DNA of 64,000 nt from Permianibacter aggregans (GCF_009756665.1 NZ_CP037953.1:3472001-3536000); one strand, 5' to 3'. Positions 17,813 to 27,358 are shown, counted from the first letter of the stretch. The notes: a model not told the origin generated them from the sequence alone. Program-made: numbers and translations.

Positions 17813-18400
17813 TTACTTGGCAGACATGGGGCCTATGCATTCATTCCACACCGACAAGACCGGTTTGGTTCTTGGTTTGTTTGATTGGTAAATTTCGTCA
17901 ACAATCATCGTTGGTGTTTTGCTATTAAACTGTGCACCAAATTTGTACGCTTCTTCTTTTGAGCGTCCGGCTTCCTTATCTTCAAGTGCTCTGGCAGCTA
18001 TCAGACCATTCATCGTGCAATAAGCGGCGTCCTTGGAGCGTTCTTGCGCGACATTGGCGACGTTCTGTGCGCACTCGGTGAAAAACGAGACCGCGTAATC
18101 GAAGGAATTCGAAAAGGAGTCCTCAAAAACTTTCTCAACAACCGGAACGAGGAGCTTGGCAGTACTGGCAGCCGAATAGCTATTCCTTACGGATTCTTCC
18201 GACTCGCCTGCCGCCTTTCTTCTTGCTACCGTATAGGCGTTGCCCGTAAGGCTAAAACAGAATGATAAACGCGAGGCTTCATTGGCGGTGTAAATGGGGG
18301 CTGGCAAATCCGGTTTGGCGACGCCTTGATTCTTTTCTGAAGTAGCACATCCAATAAATGTTGTCAGTACGAAAGACGTCAATAAAAAGTACTTACCCAT
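17813..18400 (-). CDS. Small lipoprotein, unknown
   Basis: 195 residues from the ATG at 18400, chosen because GGAG precedes it and it begins MGKYFLLTSFVLTTFIGCAT, a lipoprotein signal with an IGC lipobox. The mature part is mostly helical and carries several Cys residues (FCFSL, TECAQ, YCTMN, NECIG), suggesting disulfides in the periplasm. No recognised family. It is flanked on both sides by copies of a dispersed repeat. Confidence 0.65.
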   Translation of the reverse strand: MGKYFLLTSFVLTTFIGCATSEKNQGVAKPDLPAPIYTANEASRLSFCFSLTGNAYTVARRKAAGESEESVRNSYSAASTAKLLVPVVEKVFEDSFSNSFDYAVSFFTECAQNVANVAQERSKDAAYCTMNGLIAARALEDKEAGRSKEEAYKFGAQFNSKTPTMIVDEIYQSNKPRTKPVLSVWNECIGPMSAK

Positions 18401-18542
18401 AATCTTGCTCCAATGTTTTGCTTGTTGTAATGAATTAATCCGAACATGCAGACTTGCGTTCACTTCCTAATGCAATCCCCTAAGGTTTATCGGTAGGTTG
18501 GGGTGCTTCATTCACTCTGACCCTATTGAACACGGATCACGT

Positions 18543-18582
18543 ATGATTACGCTTCGCTAATCGTACCTACTGCGCTACGCGG
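18543..18582. repeat. Degenerate intergenic repeat, copy 2
   Basis: TGATTACGCTTCGCTAATCG followed by TACCTACTGCGC, related to the segment at 17748-17782. A GGTAGGTTGGGGTG segment at 18490 completes the element, a divided palindrome commonly seen between proteobacterial genes. Confidence 0.5.
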
Positions 18583-18696
18583 GCTGACCCCTTAAATCCT
18601 CCCTAGTCTGGCACTTTGATGCCATAGAGAGGAGGAGTCCATTCCATTATCCTACGACGGAACTCAACTCACCGCGCTGGAATGTTTCCGATGAGT

Positions 18697-21447
18697 TCAA
18701 AGTGGGATGCTGCCAATATTTTTTTTAAGTAATGCTTGGGTTCTGGGGCGCCCTGTTGCAGATGTGTCGAAGCCTAACCCATATCTGTAAATTTCAGGTA
18801 AGAACAGTCTCTCTTCTCCCAACTTGCCATCAAGATCTTCATATATCACGCCGATCTCCTGCAATGAGCTCAATAGATTAGTATCGAGTTTGGCCTGCTC
18901 TGGACTGAACGGTACTTTGAGGTGATTCACGCCAGAGCTTTCCATGAGGCCTGTCCATCTTCGTAACGGAGCGATTTCTTGCTTGGCTTCCGCAACCTTC
19001 TCGCGGCTACATTCTGGTATGGCTTTTCGCATGTTTTCTGGTGAAAGGATGCGGTCAGCCCATGCTTGGGAGGAACGTGTTGACTCAAATCCGGCAGCGA
19101 ATTTCAAGAATCGAACTAAATCTCGCGCCTGAACATTCCCCTTGAGATCGCATAGTGCAGAATAAACCCAGCGAGCAGAGTGGGCCTCTTTGGATTTTTC
19201 AGTACCAAGTTTCTTACCCCATAACTCTTCCAACCGGTCTTTCAGCTGCTCAATGCGCATATTTTCAGATGACTTTGGGTCGTCGGGATAAATGCCTGCT
19301 TGGCAGCTCAACATAAAAGCGAGTCTCAAAAAGCTTTCAGGATTCCACTGAAGCTGGAAGGGGTGAAACCGTTGAAGTAGTTGCCCAAGATTCTGGCGAA
19401 TTGCGGCTTGAACGTAGTCAGCGCGCACGAAAATAAGTGTCCCTAAGTGTCGATTTTCCAGTTCGCTCATTCTGTTGGGTAATCTTAACAGCGCCTGAAT
19501 TGCGTCCACCGCACTTTTTTGATTTACATCTTCAAATACATCTTCGATGCCGTCAAAAACCAGAACAACTCTATTTTCCGCTTGAGCGAGACGGTTGTTG
19601 AGTTCCTGCAATCCGCTTTTTCCCAATCCAAACTGTTGAATTATGAGTTCATCCCAGAACGCATCCCAAGAGTCTGGTGGGTTCTTCAAATTATCTCTGA
19701 TTTTGTTAGATAACGTGGAGGCGAGATAAATCTGTTTGTTATCTGCCAAAATTGACTTTAGAGCAAGATTCTGTGCAGTTTTAATCTCACCCTTAGGAGT
19801 GTCCTCTATGTTGCTGGACCAAAGAACCGGAAAAATATTTGCATCAACGATGTTGTTGCTCTCGAAACCAAGCTTTGTTAGAAAAGTAAGCCATGAGTTG
19901 GTCCTTACTAATTGCATATACGTGAAGGTCTTGCCCGCGCCTTTAGCTCCGATCATTAGGGCATTGGGTGGCTCTTTTGAGAAATGCTTACCTAAGTTCA
20001 AAAGTGGTTCAATCGCTAAAATGGGGGCATTTGCATCACTTTCTGCGAATTGTGCTCTTTGACAAACCTCTTGAAGTCTTTTTGCCTTTTCTTGCCTCAA
20101 TAGCATTCGTTCTTGCGTGAGGTTTAAGGATGAATCTTTTTGTTCAGTGTATAGTGCTTGAGCCCATTCCTTGGCGCTAGAAAACAGGCGGTTGGACTGT
20201 GGTAATACCTGTAATGACTCTCGTACAGATCCGACCGACATTAGGGTGTTTTGGAAATCTGCCTCCAGCCAAACTATGCCTGCTGTTAAGGTGTCGTTAC
20301 TAGGGTAAGCATTATTCAGAACGCTCAACGCTCGCTCGTAGTATCCTGCCTCTCTGAGTTCCTTAGTTAGCAAGCTAAGAACCACCGTCGGTGTGGCTGA
20401 ACGTTGCCTATCCAGCGGCAGATTGCTGTTGAAGGCATGCAAACGAGAAAGTACTTCTCTCATGCCTAGTACAGATTGAGGTGCGACTGTGCTTACAAAA
20501 AAGTGATCTACTCTAGGATCAAAAAGAATCGGACTAGCTAGTTCACTCAAGCCTGCTCTAAGATCTAGAAAGATTGCATCTACGCCTAAGCGCTGCCCCA
20601 AGGAGTGAATATAATCTGACAATTGCCAAGGATTTTGAGGGTTTCGCGCTAGATGTTCGGGGGCTACAGGCATGTCCTGAATTTCAGATAAATCCAGTGC
20701 AGCGGGTAGGATAAATAATTCTTGTTGAATTCCTGATAGGCTTAAAGATGTTTTACGCAGCTCGTCGCAAAAAAAATCAAGCGTTTCATTTGTGTTTGTC
20801 GGCGGATAGTGCAGTGCCTCCAGTAGCTGCACAAAGGAAACTGCGGGCTTATTAACATCATCTAGCCAAAAGCTAACTCCAGGAGCTTCAAGGTCCGCAT
20901 CAATAACTAAAATCCTCTTTGGCTTTGTGCCGACCTCCTGCATGCAAGCCGCTACAAACGTCATTAGAGTTGTAGTACGACCGACACCACCTTTGAATGA
21001 ATGAAATGATACTAGGTCGGGTCCGGAGCTCCATTGGGTCGGCCAAAATGGAGCTTGGACTTTAAGGGGGGGTTCGGTTTTATTTCCAATTTTATCTTTT
21101 TCTTCATGAACATAAGTCACTTCTTTCCATAGTGGATAAGTCCGTCGCTCAATGTCAGAACTTTCAGATTGTGATTCATTTAAAAACTCAACTGGATAGG
21201 CCGCATTCCCTATTCGTAAACGGATTACATTGTTTGTCTTGTTGTAGCTTGAGCCGAAAATCTCTGCCAACCATTCCTTTACGTCGGCCTCTGGGCATGA
21301 GTGATGAACCTCCATGCCACTTACAAAGCAATCAATCAATGAGATTCCTTCGGGCATGCAATTCCACAATGATGTTCGCTGTTTTAGTTGGCGCTCAATA
21401 TCTAGCCACGTAAGTAAACGCTCTTGAGCGCTTTGTTGGGGAGTCAT
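18697..21447 (-). CDS. KGGVGR-motif double P-loop ATPase, putative defence protein
   Basis: 916 residues, cytosolic. Residues 1-140 have no known domain. A ParA/MinD-like domain follows, with the deviant Walker A SFKGGVGRTTTL (Lys152-Thr158), ILVIDADLEAPG (Walker B-like) and a third motif FLDLRAGLSELA. A second P-loop domain starts at GAKGAGKT (500-507) with Walker B VVLVFDGIED (Asp632), followed by an AAA-like helical C-terminal region. The variant KGGVGR class is found in predicted anti-phage and conflict loci. Its ATG overlaps the stop of the upstream HEPN-like gene (ATGA), so the two form a unit. The region is more AT-rich than the flanking nrd genes, which suggests transfer. Substrate and trigger are unknown. 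Confidence 0.7.
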   Translation of the reverse strand: MTPQQSAQERLLTWLDIERQLKQRTSLWNCMPEGISLIDCFVSGMEVHHSCPEADVKEWLAEIFGSSYNKTNNVIRLRIGNAAYPVEFLNESQSESSDIERRTYPLWKEVTYVHEEKDKIGNKTEPPLKVQAPFWPTQWSSGPDLVSFHSFKGGVGRTTTLMTFVAACMQEVGTKPKRILVIDADLEAPGVSFWLDDVNKPAVSFVQLLEALHYPPTNTNETLDFFCDELRKTSLSLSGIQQELFILPAALDLSEIQDMPVAPEHLARNPQNPWQLSDYIHSLGQRLGVDAIFLDLRAGLSELASPILFDPRVDHFFVSTVAPQSVLGMREVLSRLHAFNSNLPLDRQRSATPTVVLSLLTKELREAGYYERALSVLNNAYPSNDTLTAGIVWLEADFQNTLMSVGSVRESLQVLPQSNRLFSSAKEWAQALYTEQKDSSLNLTQERMLLRQEKAKRLQEVCQRAQFAESDANAPILAIEPLLNLGKHFSKEPPNALMIGAKGAGKTFTYMQLVRTNSWLTFLTKLGFESNNIVDANIFPVLWSSNIEDTPKGEIKTAQNLALKSILADNKQIYLASTLSNKIRDNLKNPPDSWDAFWDELIIQQFGLGKSGLQELNNRLAQAENRVVLVFDGIEDVFEDVNQKSAVDAIQALLRLPNRMSELENRHLGTLIFVRADYVQAAIRQNLGQLLQRFHPFQLQWNPESFLRLAFMLSCQAGIYPDDPKSSENMRIEQLKDRLEELWGKKLGTEKSKEAHSARWVYSALCDLKGNVQARDLVRFLKFAAGFESTRSSQAWADRILSPENMRKAIPECSREKVAEAKQEIAPLRRWTGLMESSGVNHLKVPFSPEQAKLDTNLLSSLQEIGVIYEDLDGKLGEERLFLPEIYRYGLGFDTSATGRPRTQALLKKNIGSIPL

Positions 21448-21881
21448 TTTAGTTCTCCTTTTAGCCAGTCCAGTATTTGCTGGAGTTGGACTTCACAATC
21501 CTGGTCGGTTGGCGTAATACAGTAGCCTCCATAACGCCAAGCTTGATGCAGAATTCTTACGTCTCCATTGCGTGGATGACTAAGGTTTTGAATTGTGATT
21601 GGGCGCAATTGTAAGTTGTGTGGAAGGGCTAGATTGCTACCTACATTTAATGCTTTTAGGAGTTTGCGTAGGTCGTGACCTGAGTTGTCTACATCATTTT
21701 GGTCAAAAACAGAACGATTCTGGCGTTTCAGAAAAACAGCCTTTAACCCGCACTCGACTGCATAGAACAAAAGCAATCGGTGCGAGTTGTTACGCTGACC
21801 TCCGTTAATGGGCGTTGCGACTACTGCCAGCTCTCGCCATGCACGTGTCAACTCACGATCTGTGAATGGGACCACGCCCAT
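21444..21881 (-). CDS. HEPN-like small protein, partner of the KGGVGR ATPase
   Basis: 145 residues, all-helical. The central YAVECGLKAVFLKRQN and the later GHDLRKLLKAL are typical of HEPN-fold proteins, where the first helix has a conserved acidic/Ala face and the second begins with an xHDL pattern. A clear RxxxxH ribonuclease motif is not seen, so this is likely a non-nucleolytic or divergent HEPN, comparable to those in MNT-HEPN pairs. It is the first gene of a two-gene unit, overlapping the ATPase gene by four bases. The start is ATG with no strong Shine-Dalgarno. The call is by resemblance. Confidence 0.5.
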   Translation of the reverse strand: MGVVPFTDRELTRAWRELAVVATPINGGQRNNSHRLLLFYAVECGLKAVFLKRQNRSVFDQNDVDNSGHDLRKLLKALNVGSNLALPHNLQLRPITIQNLSHPRNGDVRILHQAWRYGGYCITPTDQDCEVQLQQILDWLKGELK

Positions 21882-21909
21882 AAATAATAAGGCGGCGTAA
21901 ACGTATCGA

Positions 21910-23139
21910 TTAATCCCAGCTCAAAGCCCCACCAGTCTGATACTCAATCACGCGGGTCTCAAAGAAGTTCTTCTCTTTCTTCAAGTCCATGATTTCGCTC
22001 ATCCAGGGGAACGGGTTATTGGCGCCTGGGTATTGTTCTGGCAGGCCCAATTGCGCGAAACGGCGGTTGGCGATGAAGTGCAGGTATTCTTCCATCATCG
22101 CGGCGTTCATGCCGAGGATGCCGCGCGGCATGGTGTCGCGGGCGTATTGCACTTCGAGTTCGGTGCCTTCCAGAATCATCTGGATGACTTCTTTCTTGAA
22201 CTCTTCGGTCCACAGCTGCGGGTTTTCGTATTTGATCTGGTTGATCACGTCGATACCGAAGTTCAGGTGCATCGACTCGTCGCGCAGAATGTATTGGAAC
22301 TGCTCTGACACGCCGGTCATTTTGTTGCGGCGGCCCATCGACAGAATTTGGGTGAAGCCGCAGTAGAAGAACATGCCTTCCATGACGCAGTAGAACGCGA
22401 TCAGGTTGCGCAGCAGTTCTTGATCGGTTTCGGTGGTGCCGGTTTTGAACAGCGGGTTGCCCAAGCTTTGTGTGTACTTGAGTGCCCAGGCGGCTTTGCG
22501 CGCCACGGTTGGCACTTCGCGGTACATGTTGAACACTTCGCCTTCGTCCATGCCGAGCGACTCCACGCAGTATTGATAGGCGTGGGTGTGAATGGCTTCT
22601 TCGAAGGCTTGGCGCAGCAAGTACTGGCGGCATTCCGGGTTGGTGATGTGACGGTAGGCGGCCAGCACCAGGTTGTTCGCGACCAGTGAATCGGCGGTCG
22701 AGAAGAAGCCTAAGTTACGCATGATGACCAGGCGTTCGTCTTCGGTCAGGCCGTCGGTGGAGCGCCACAGGGCCACGTCTTTGGCCATGTTGATTTCTTG
22801 TGGCATCCAGTGGTTGGCGCAGGCATCGAGGTATTTTTGCCAGGCCCAGTCGTATTTGAACGGCACCAGTTGGTTAACGTCGGCGCGGCAGTTGATCATG
22901 CGCTTTTCGTCAACGGAAACGCGGGCAGCACCCATTTCCAGTTCTTCGAGACCGGCGGCAACGTCGAGATCACCGATGGCATTCAGCGCGGCTTTAACGT
23001 TCGGATTTTCCACGCCTTTTTTCACCGCTTTTGGGGCAGCGGTGTCGGTTTTGACCGGAGCGGGTTGGTCTTCGGTTTCGTTAAACAACGGTGCGGCTTT
23101 GGCTGCAGATTGCTCTTCAGTTTCGTCCCAACTGAACAT
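21910..23139 (-). CDS. nrdB: Ribonucleoside-diphosphate reductase beta subunit, class Ia
   Basis: 409 residues. The start at 23139 ([10 protein letters not shown]) is preferred because GAGG sits eight bases before it; an upstream ATG in frame would add 11 residues. The protein has the diiron-tyrosyl radical fold: LEELEMG and [19 protein letters not shown], then the EEAIHTHAY metal-ligand helix and DESMHLNFG, and the C-terminal QTGGALSWD tail that docks on NrdA. It supplies the radical for deoxynucleotide synthesis. It is downstream of nrdA on the same strand, but a secreted-protein gene (23202-23873) lies between them, which is unusual. Confidence 0.95.
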   Translation of the reverse strand: MFSWDETEEQSAAKAAPLFNETEDQPAPVKTDTAAPKAVKKGVENPNVKAALNAIGDLDVAAGLEELEMGAARVSVDEKRMINCRADVNQLVPFKYDWAWQKYLDACANHWMPQEINMAKDVALWRSTDGLTEDERLVIMRNLGFFSTADSLVANNLVLAAYRHITNPECRQYLLRQAFEEAIHTHAYQYCVESLGMDEGEVFNMYREVPTVARKAAWALKYTQSLGNPLFKTGTTETDQELLRNLIAFYCVMEGMFFYCGFTQILSMGRRNKMTGVSEQFQYILRDESMHLNFGIDVINQIKYENPQLWTEEFKKEVIQMILEGTELEVQYARDTMPRGILGMNAAMMEEYLHFIANRRFAQLGLPEQYPGANNPFPWMSEIMDLKKEKNFFETRVIEYQTGGALSWD

Positions 23140-23201
23140 TGTGCTTACCTCATCTCTCTGTTTTTTTGACATCTACACTTTCACTTAATTCATCGTGCTC
23201 A

Positions 23202-23873
23202 TTAACGGTTGAGTCGCGACTTTCGACGCGACCAACCTAAACCGAGCAGCACTGCCGACATCAGCGCAAAGGCTGCTGGAGCCGATACGGCGGCGATACG
23301 GCCTTCGCCCATTGTCAATACGGCACCACTGTCATCAAAGGCCCAATCGATGATCGTAATCAGTGGGCCCGATCCGTTCAGGTTCTGATAATCCTGAACC
23401 TGCAATTGCATCCAGCCGTAATATTTCGGGCCATCAAAGTCGCCCAGCATCAGCGCGGCATAACCAACAGTATTACGGAACGCGCCTTGATCGATGCCAT
23501 CGGTCGTGAAGTACCAAAGAATCATCGAACCTGAGCCGAAGCTCAGCACCGGTGTAGCGCCTTCGCTGTACTGTTCCACATACGGAAACTGGGAAAAATA
23601 GCCCAACACTGCAGGCGCATTCAGCCAACTGGTGTTGTAGCCCGCAGTCGTTTGATTTCCGCTGTGAAAAATGTCGAATTGCATGTTGTCCCATGTACCC
23701 GACAAATCACCAGCCAAATCAATCGTTACGTTGTTGATCGCACCATCAACGCTTTCAATGTTGATGTTCTGCAGGCCAGAGTAAATGATTCCGGCTTGCG
23801 TGGTACCGCTTCCGATCAAGCCGGTAGCAAATACCAGCGCGATAGCGCCCATTTTCTTAAAAGACCACATCAT
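23202..23873 (-). CDS. PEP-CTERM-type exported protein
   Basis: 223 residues. An N-terminal signal peptide (to about residue 27, TTQAG) is followed by a mature beta-rich domain. The C-terminus VSAPAAFALMSAVLLGLGWSRRKSR has a short VSAPA motif, a hydrophobic helix and an Arg/Lys cluster, as in PEP-CTERM proteins processed by exosortase. Start MMWSFKK has AAAGGA just upstream. It is likely displayed on or released from the cell surface with exopolysaccharide. Its place between nrdA and nrdB is odd and implies an insertion; it should have its own promoter. Confidence 0.8.
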   Translation of the reverse strand: MMWSFKKMGAIALVFATGLIGSGTTQAGIIYSGLQNINIESVDGAINNVTIDLAGDLSGTWDNMQFDIFHSGNQTTAGYNTSWLNAPAVLGYFSQFPYVEQYSEGATPVLSFGSGSMILWYFTTDGIDQGAFRNTVGYAALMLGDFDGPKYYGWMQLQVQDYQNLNGSGPLITIIDWAFDDSGAVLTMGEGRIAAVSAPAAFALMSAVLLGLGWSRRKSRLNR

Positions 23874-23937
23874 TCCTTTTCCTTGTCTTTGTTTTCACGT
23901 TACTTCTGATTTTTGGAAAGGTTTTACCCCCTCCTGG

Positions 23938-23959
23938 CCTCCCCCTTGGCAGGGGGAGG
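23938..23959. repeat. CCTCCCCCT/AGGGGGAGG hairpin downstream of nrdA
   Basis: CCTCCCCCTTGGCAGGGGGAGG, perfect nine-base arms with a four-base loop. It lies between the PEP-CTERM gene and nrdA, and a second hairpin (CGCTCTTC...GAAGAGC) follows immediately at about 23977-23996. Both probably terminate nrdA transcription; similar sequences are scattered repeats in many genomes. Confidence 0.6.
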
Positions 23960-24009
23960 AACAATATTGTTTTCCCGCTCTTCCTCTTAGAAGAGCAGGA
24001 ACGTGTTGC

Positions 24010-26871
24010 TTACTGGCAGGCTTCGCAATCCGGGTTTTCGATGCTGCACAGTTTTGGTTCTGGTTCGGCTACCGGGGTGGCCGCTACCGCGTTCAAGGCA
24101 CCGCTCTTGACGGTGGATTTCTCGGTGCTGGTGGCGCCGAGTGAGCGCAGGTAGTAGGTGGTCTTCAAGCCACGGAACCAGGCCATGCGGTAAACCAGAT
24201 CCAGCTTTTTGCCGCTCGGCTGGTTGATGTACAGGTTCAAGCTTTGGGCTTGATCGATCCACTTTTGACGGCGGCTGCCGGCTTCGACCAACCATTTGCA
24301 ATCCATTTCGAACGCGGTCGCGAACATCGCTTTTACGTCGGCGGGAATGCGATCGATTTTTTGTACCGAACCGTCGTAGTACTTCAGATCGTTGACCATG
24401 ACGTTGTCCCACAGATCACGCTTTTTCAGCTCGTTGACCAGGAACGGGTTGATCACGGTGAACTCACCCGAGAGGTTCGATTTGACGTACAGGTTCTGGT
24501 AAGTCGGCTCAATCGATTGCGACACGCCAGTGATGTTGGCGATGGTCGCGGTCGGGGCGATGGCCATGATGTTGGAGTTGCGGATGCCTTTTTTCACGCG
24601 CTCGCGCAAGCTGTTCCAGTCCATCGTCTGGCTCATGTCGACTTCGACGTATTTCGCGCCACGGTTTTCGGCAATGGCTTTCACCGAGTCGATTGGCAGT
24701 ACACCTTTGCTCCACAGCGAACCGTTGAAGGTGCTGTAGCTGCCACGCTCTTCGGCGAGTTCTGCCGAAGCAGAAATCGCGAAGTAGCTGATGGCTTCCA
24801 TCGAGCGGTCGGCAAATTCAACGGCGGCATCAGAACCATAGGAAATGCCGAGCAGGTACAGCGCGTCCTGGAAGCCCATGATGCCCAGACCAACCGGGCG
24901 GTGCTTCATGTTGGAGTTCTGTGCTTGCGGCACCGGGTAGAAGTTGATGTCGATAACGTTGTCGAGCATGCGCACGGCGGCGCGCACGGTCTTCTGCAGT
25001 TTGTCGAGGTCGAGCTGGCCGTCTTTGATGTGGTTAACGAGGTTAATCGAACCCAAGTTACAAACGGCGATTTCGTCTTTGCTGGTGTTCAGCGTGATCT
25101 CGGTGCACAGGTTCGAGCTGTGTACAACGCCGACGTGCTGCTGCGGCGAGCGCAGGTTGCAAACGTCTTTGAACGTGATCCACGGATGGCCGGTTTCGAA
25201 CAGCATCGACAGCATTTTGCGCCACAGATCTTTGGCAGCCATTTTCTTGAAGACGCGGATTTTGCCTTCAGCAGCCAAGCGCTCGTAATGCTCGTAGCGC
25301 TCTTCGAATGCTTTGCCGTACAAGTCGTGCAGGTCTGGCACTTCGTTCGGTGTGAACAATGTCCATTCCTGGTCATCGGTAACGCGCTTCATGAACAGAT
25401 CCGGCACCCAGTTGGCGGTGTTCATGTCGTGGGTACGACGACGGTCGTCACCGGTGTTCTTGCGCAGATCCAGGAATTCTTCGATGTCGATGTGCCAGGT
25501 TTCCAGGTATGCACAAACGGCGCCTTTACGCTTGCCGCCCTGGTTAACGGCGACGGCGGTGTCGTTGGCCACTTTCATGAACGGCACCACGCCTTGCGAT
25601 TTGCCGTTGGTGCCTTTGATGTGGGCACCCAGGCCGCGCACTGGCGTCCAGTCGTTACCCAAACCGCCGGCGAATTTCGAGAGCAGCGCGTTGTCGCGAA
25701 TGGCGTCGAAAATATCGCCGAGATCGTCTGGCACTGTGGTCAGGTAGCAGCTCGACAGCTGTGAGTGCAGCGTGCCGGAGTTGAACAGCGTTGGCGTTGA
25801 GCTCATGTAATCGAAGGTCGACAACATGTTGTAGAACTCAATCGCGCGCTCGTTCTTTTGCGGCTCGCGAATGGCAAGGCCCATCGCCACGCGCATGAAG
25901 AACACCTGCGGCAATTCAAAGCGGGTGTTGTGGTAGTGAATGAAGTAACGGTCGTACAGTGTTTGCAGGCCGAGATAAGTGAACTGCATATCGCGCTCTG
26001 GCTTGATGGCGGCGCCAAGCAGGTCCAGATCGAAAGTTTTCAGTTCGCTGGAAACGAGCTCGTGCTCGCTACCGATTTCCAGAAAGGCTTTCAGCGCGCG
26101 CGGGTACAACTCACCCATGTCGTGTTGCTGAGCATTCTCGGCGATGCCGAGGAAGGAAAGGGCTTCGGAACGGATAACGTCCATCAGCAAACGGGCGGTG
26201 ACGTAGGTGTAGTTCGGGTCACGCTCGATTTGCGTACGCGCGGTCATGATCAGCGCGGTCGAGACGTCTTTTTCGGCAACGCCGTCATAAAGGTTACGAA
26301 CCGCATCTTTCAGAATGCTGTTGGCGTCGACATCGCTCAGGCCTTCGCAGGCTTCTTTGACCAGCGTGTCGAGGCGGGCCATGTCGATCGGGTTCAGGTT
26401 GCCGTGCTTGTCCTTGACGCGGATTTGGCTATTGAGGCCAACCGCTTCGCGGGCGGCTTTATCGGCGGCGGCACGTTCTTGGGCGCGTTGTTCGCGGTAA
26501 AGCACGTAGGCGCGGGCGACTTTTTGCTCGCCATGACGCATCAGCGCCAGCTCGACCTGGTCCTGGATATCTTCTATATGCACGGTGCCGCCGGTTGGGT
26601 TGCGGCGATTCAGCGTCGTGAACACCAGGTCGGAAAGCTGGCGCACGGTTTCATGGACGCGGCTGGAGCCAGCGGCCTGGCCACCTTCGACAGCCAGGAA
26701 GGCCTTGGTCATCGCCACTTCAATTTTGCTGGCATCGAAAACGACGACTTTGCCGTTACGCTTGATGACGCGCAGTTGACCAGGGGCGGTCGCGGATAAA
26801 TCAGTGTCGGTACTCATAGGATGGTTGATGCTCGGGGTACGGGATTTCAGGTCGGTGGCTTGTTGTTCCAT
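24010..26871 (-). CDS. nrdA: Ribonucleoside-diphosphate reductase alpha subunit, class Ia
   Basis: 953 residues. An ATP-cone occupies residues about 30-120 (LRVIKRNGKVVVFDASKIEVAM), followed by the R1 catalytic barrel with the conserved TLFNSGT, SSCYL, LETWHIDIEEF, SNLCTEITLN and SIEPTYQNLYV segments, and the C-terminal redox pair PDCEACQ. The ATP-cone implies dATP allosteric inhibition. Start ATG at 26871 is chosen for the strong GGAGG upstream; MSTDTD at 26817 is the alternative. A promoter region with two NrdR-type palindromes and a DnaA box lies at 27037-27171, so control by dNTP level and replication is likely. Confidence 0.95.
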   Translation of the reverse strand: MEQQATDLKSRTPSINHPMSTDTDLSATAPGQLRVIKRNGKVVVFDASKIEVAMTKAFLAVEGGQAAGSSRVHETVRQLSDLVFTTLNRRNPTGGTVHIEDIQDQVELALMRHGEQKVARAYVLYREQRAQERAAADKAAREAVGLNSQIRVKDKHGNLNPIDMARLDTLVKEACEGLSDVDANSILKDAVRNLYDGVAEKDVSTALIMTARTQIERDPNYTYVTARLLMDVIRSEALSFLGIAENAQQHDMGELYPRALKAFLEIGSEHELVSSELKTFDLDLLGAAIKPERDMQFTYLGLQTLYDRYFIHYHNTRFELPQVFFMRVAMGLAIREPQKNERAIEFYNMLSTFDYMSSTPTLFNSGTLHSQLSSCYLTTVPDDLGDIFDAIRDNALLSKFAGGLGNDWTPVRGLGAHIKGTNGKSQGVVPFMKVANDTAVAVNQGGKRKGAVCAYLETWHIDIEEFLDLRKNTGDDRRRTHDMNTANWVPDLFMKRVTDDQEWTLFTPNEVPDLHDLYGKAFEERYEHYERLAAEGKIRVFKKMAAKDLWRKMLSMLFETGHPWITFKDVCNLRSPQQHVGVVHSSNLCTEITLNTSKDEIAVCNLGSINLVNHIKDGQLDLDKLQKTVRAAVRMLDNVIDINFYPVPQAQNSNMKHRPVGLGIMGFQDALYLLGISYGSDAAVEFADRSMEAISYFAISASAELAEERGSYSTFNGSLWSKGVLPIDSVKAIAENRGAKYVEVDMSQTMDWNSLRERVKKGIRNSNIMAIAPTATIANITGVSQSIEPTYQNLYVKSNLSGEFTVINPFLVNELKKRDLWDNVMVNDLKYYDGSVQKIDRIPADVKAMFATAFEMDCKWLVEAGSRRQKWIDQAQSLNLYINQPSGKKLDLVYRMAWFRGLKTTYYLRSLGATSTEKSTVKSGALNAVAATPVAEPEPKLCSIENPDCEACQ

Positions 26872-27036
26872 GGCTCCTCCACTTACGGCCGGTTATGTAT
26901 TGGGCATTGCGAGCGGAAAAACGACAAAAACCACATTGCCCGAAGTACTTACTTACCGTGTTTCCGGCAGCCTGACTCATTCGAGAAATTACGTGGTTTT
27001 GCGGCCTTGACAGGGCTGGGCAGTTTTGCTGTCAAG

Positions 27037-27050
27037 CACAATCATTGGTG
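27037..27050. promoter_or_regulatory. NrdR-type box 1 (nrdA promoter)
   Basis: CACAATCATTGGTG, a near-palindrome of the CAAT-NN-TTG type. It is centred about 32 bases from the second box at 27069-27082. Pairs of such boxes separated by about three helix turns are the known binding arrangement of NrdR, the repressor of ribonucleotide reductase genes. Confidence 0.6.
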
Positions 27051-27068
27051 GCCTTCGCAATAGAACAC

Positions 27069-27082
27069 CCCAATATCTTGGG
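27069..27082. promoter_or_regulatory. NrdR-type box 2 (nrdA promoter)
   Basis: CCCAATATCTTGGG, five-base perfect arms around TATC. With box 1 it forms the paired NrdR arrangement upstream of nrdA. Confidence 0.6.
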
Positions 27083-27162
27083 TTGTTCAACGTGGGGGAC
27101 ACTGTAAGACGAAATACCGGGCAGGGCAAGAGCAAAAGCGGGGGAAATCGGCGAGAAAAAGC

Positions 27163-27171
27163 TGTGGATAA
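27163..27171 (-). promoter_or_regulatory. DnaA box upstream of nrdA
   Basis: TGTGGATAA, exactly the reverse complement of the high-affinity DnaA box TTATCCACA. In E. coli DnaA controls nrdAB, so an exact box 290 bases before the nrdA ATG, close to the NrdR pair, is likely meaningful. Confidence 0.55.
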
Positions 27172-27358
27172 AAAATTATCGCTTGCACCGGCGAACAAGT
27201 TAAAACGCATTTCGTTTCGCTGCGCTTTTTTGCACCAATTTATGACCGCAAAACGTGGCACCAATGCCAGCCAGTCGGAATTTTAACGGACGCGTTTTAA
27301 AGCTTTTTGACCAGGCTTGACTATGCTGTAAGAGCACAACTTTTAACTTGCCGTGGAC

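Larger units (their letters stand above)
26872..27358. other. nrdA / sensor divergent regulatory region
   Basis: 487 bases between the divergent nrdA and REC-PAS-GGDEF-EAL genes. It holds the NrdR boxes and the DnaA box. No credible gene is present; the open frames here are short and lack ribosome binding sites. Confidence 0.6.

Noticed and set aside
18697-21447. ParA-type chromosome or plasmid partition protein
   Set aside because: No ParB partner or parS-like repeats, and a second P-loop plus a HEPN-like gene point to another role.
24244-26799. Long plus-strand frames opposite nrdA
   Set aside because: Mirror frames caused by the codon bias of a real conserved gene on the minus strand; no ribosome binding sites or domains.
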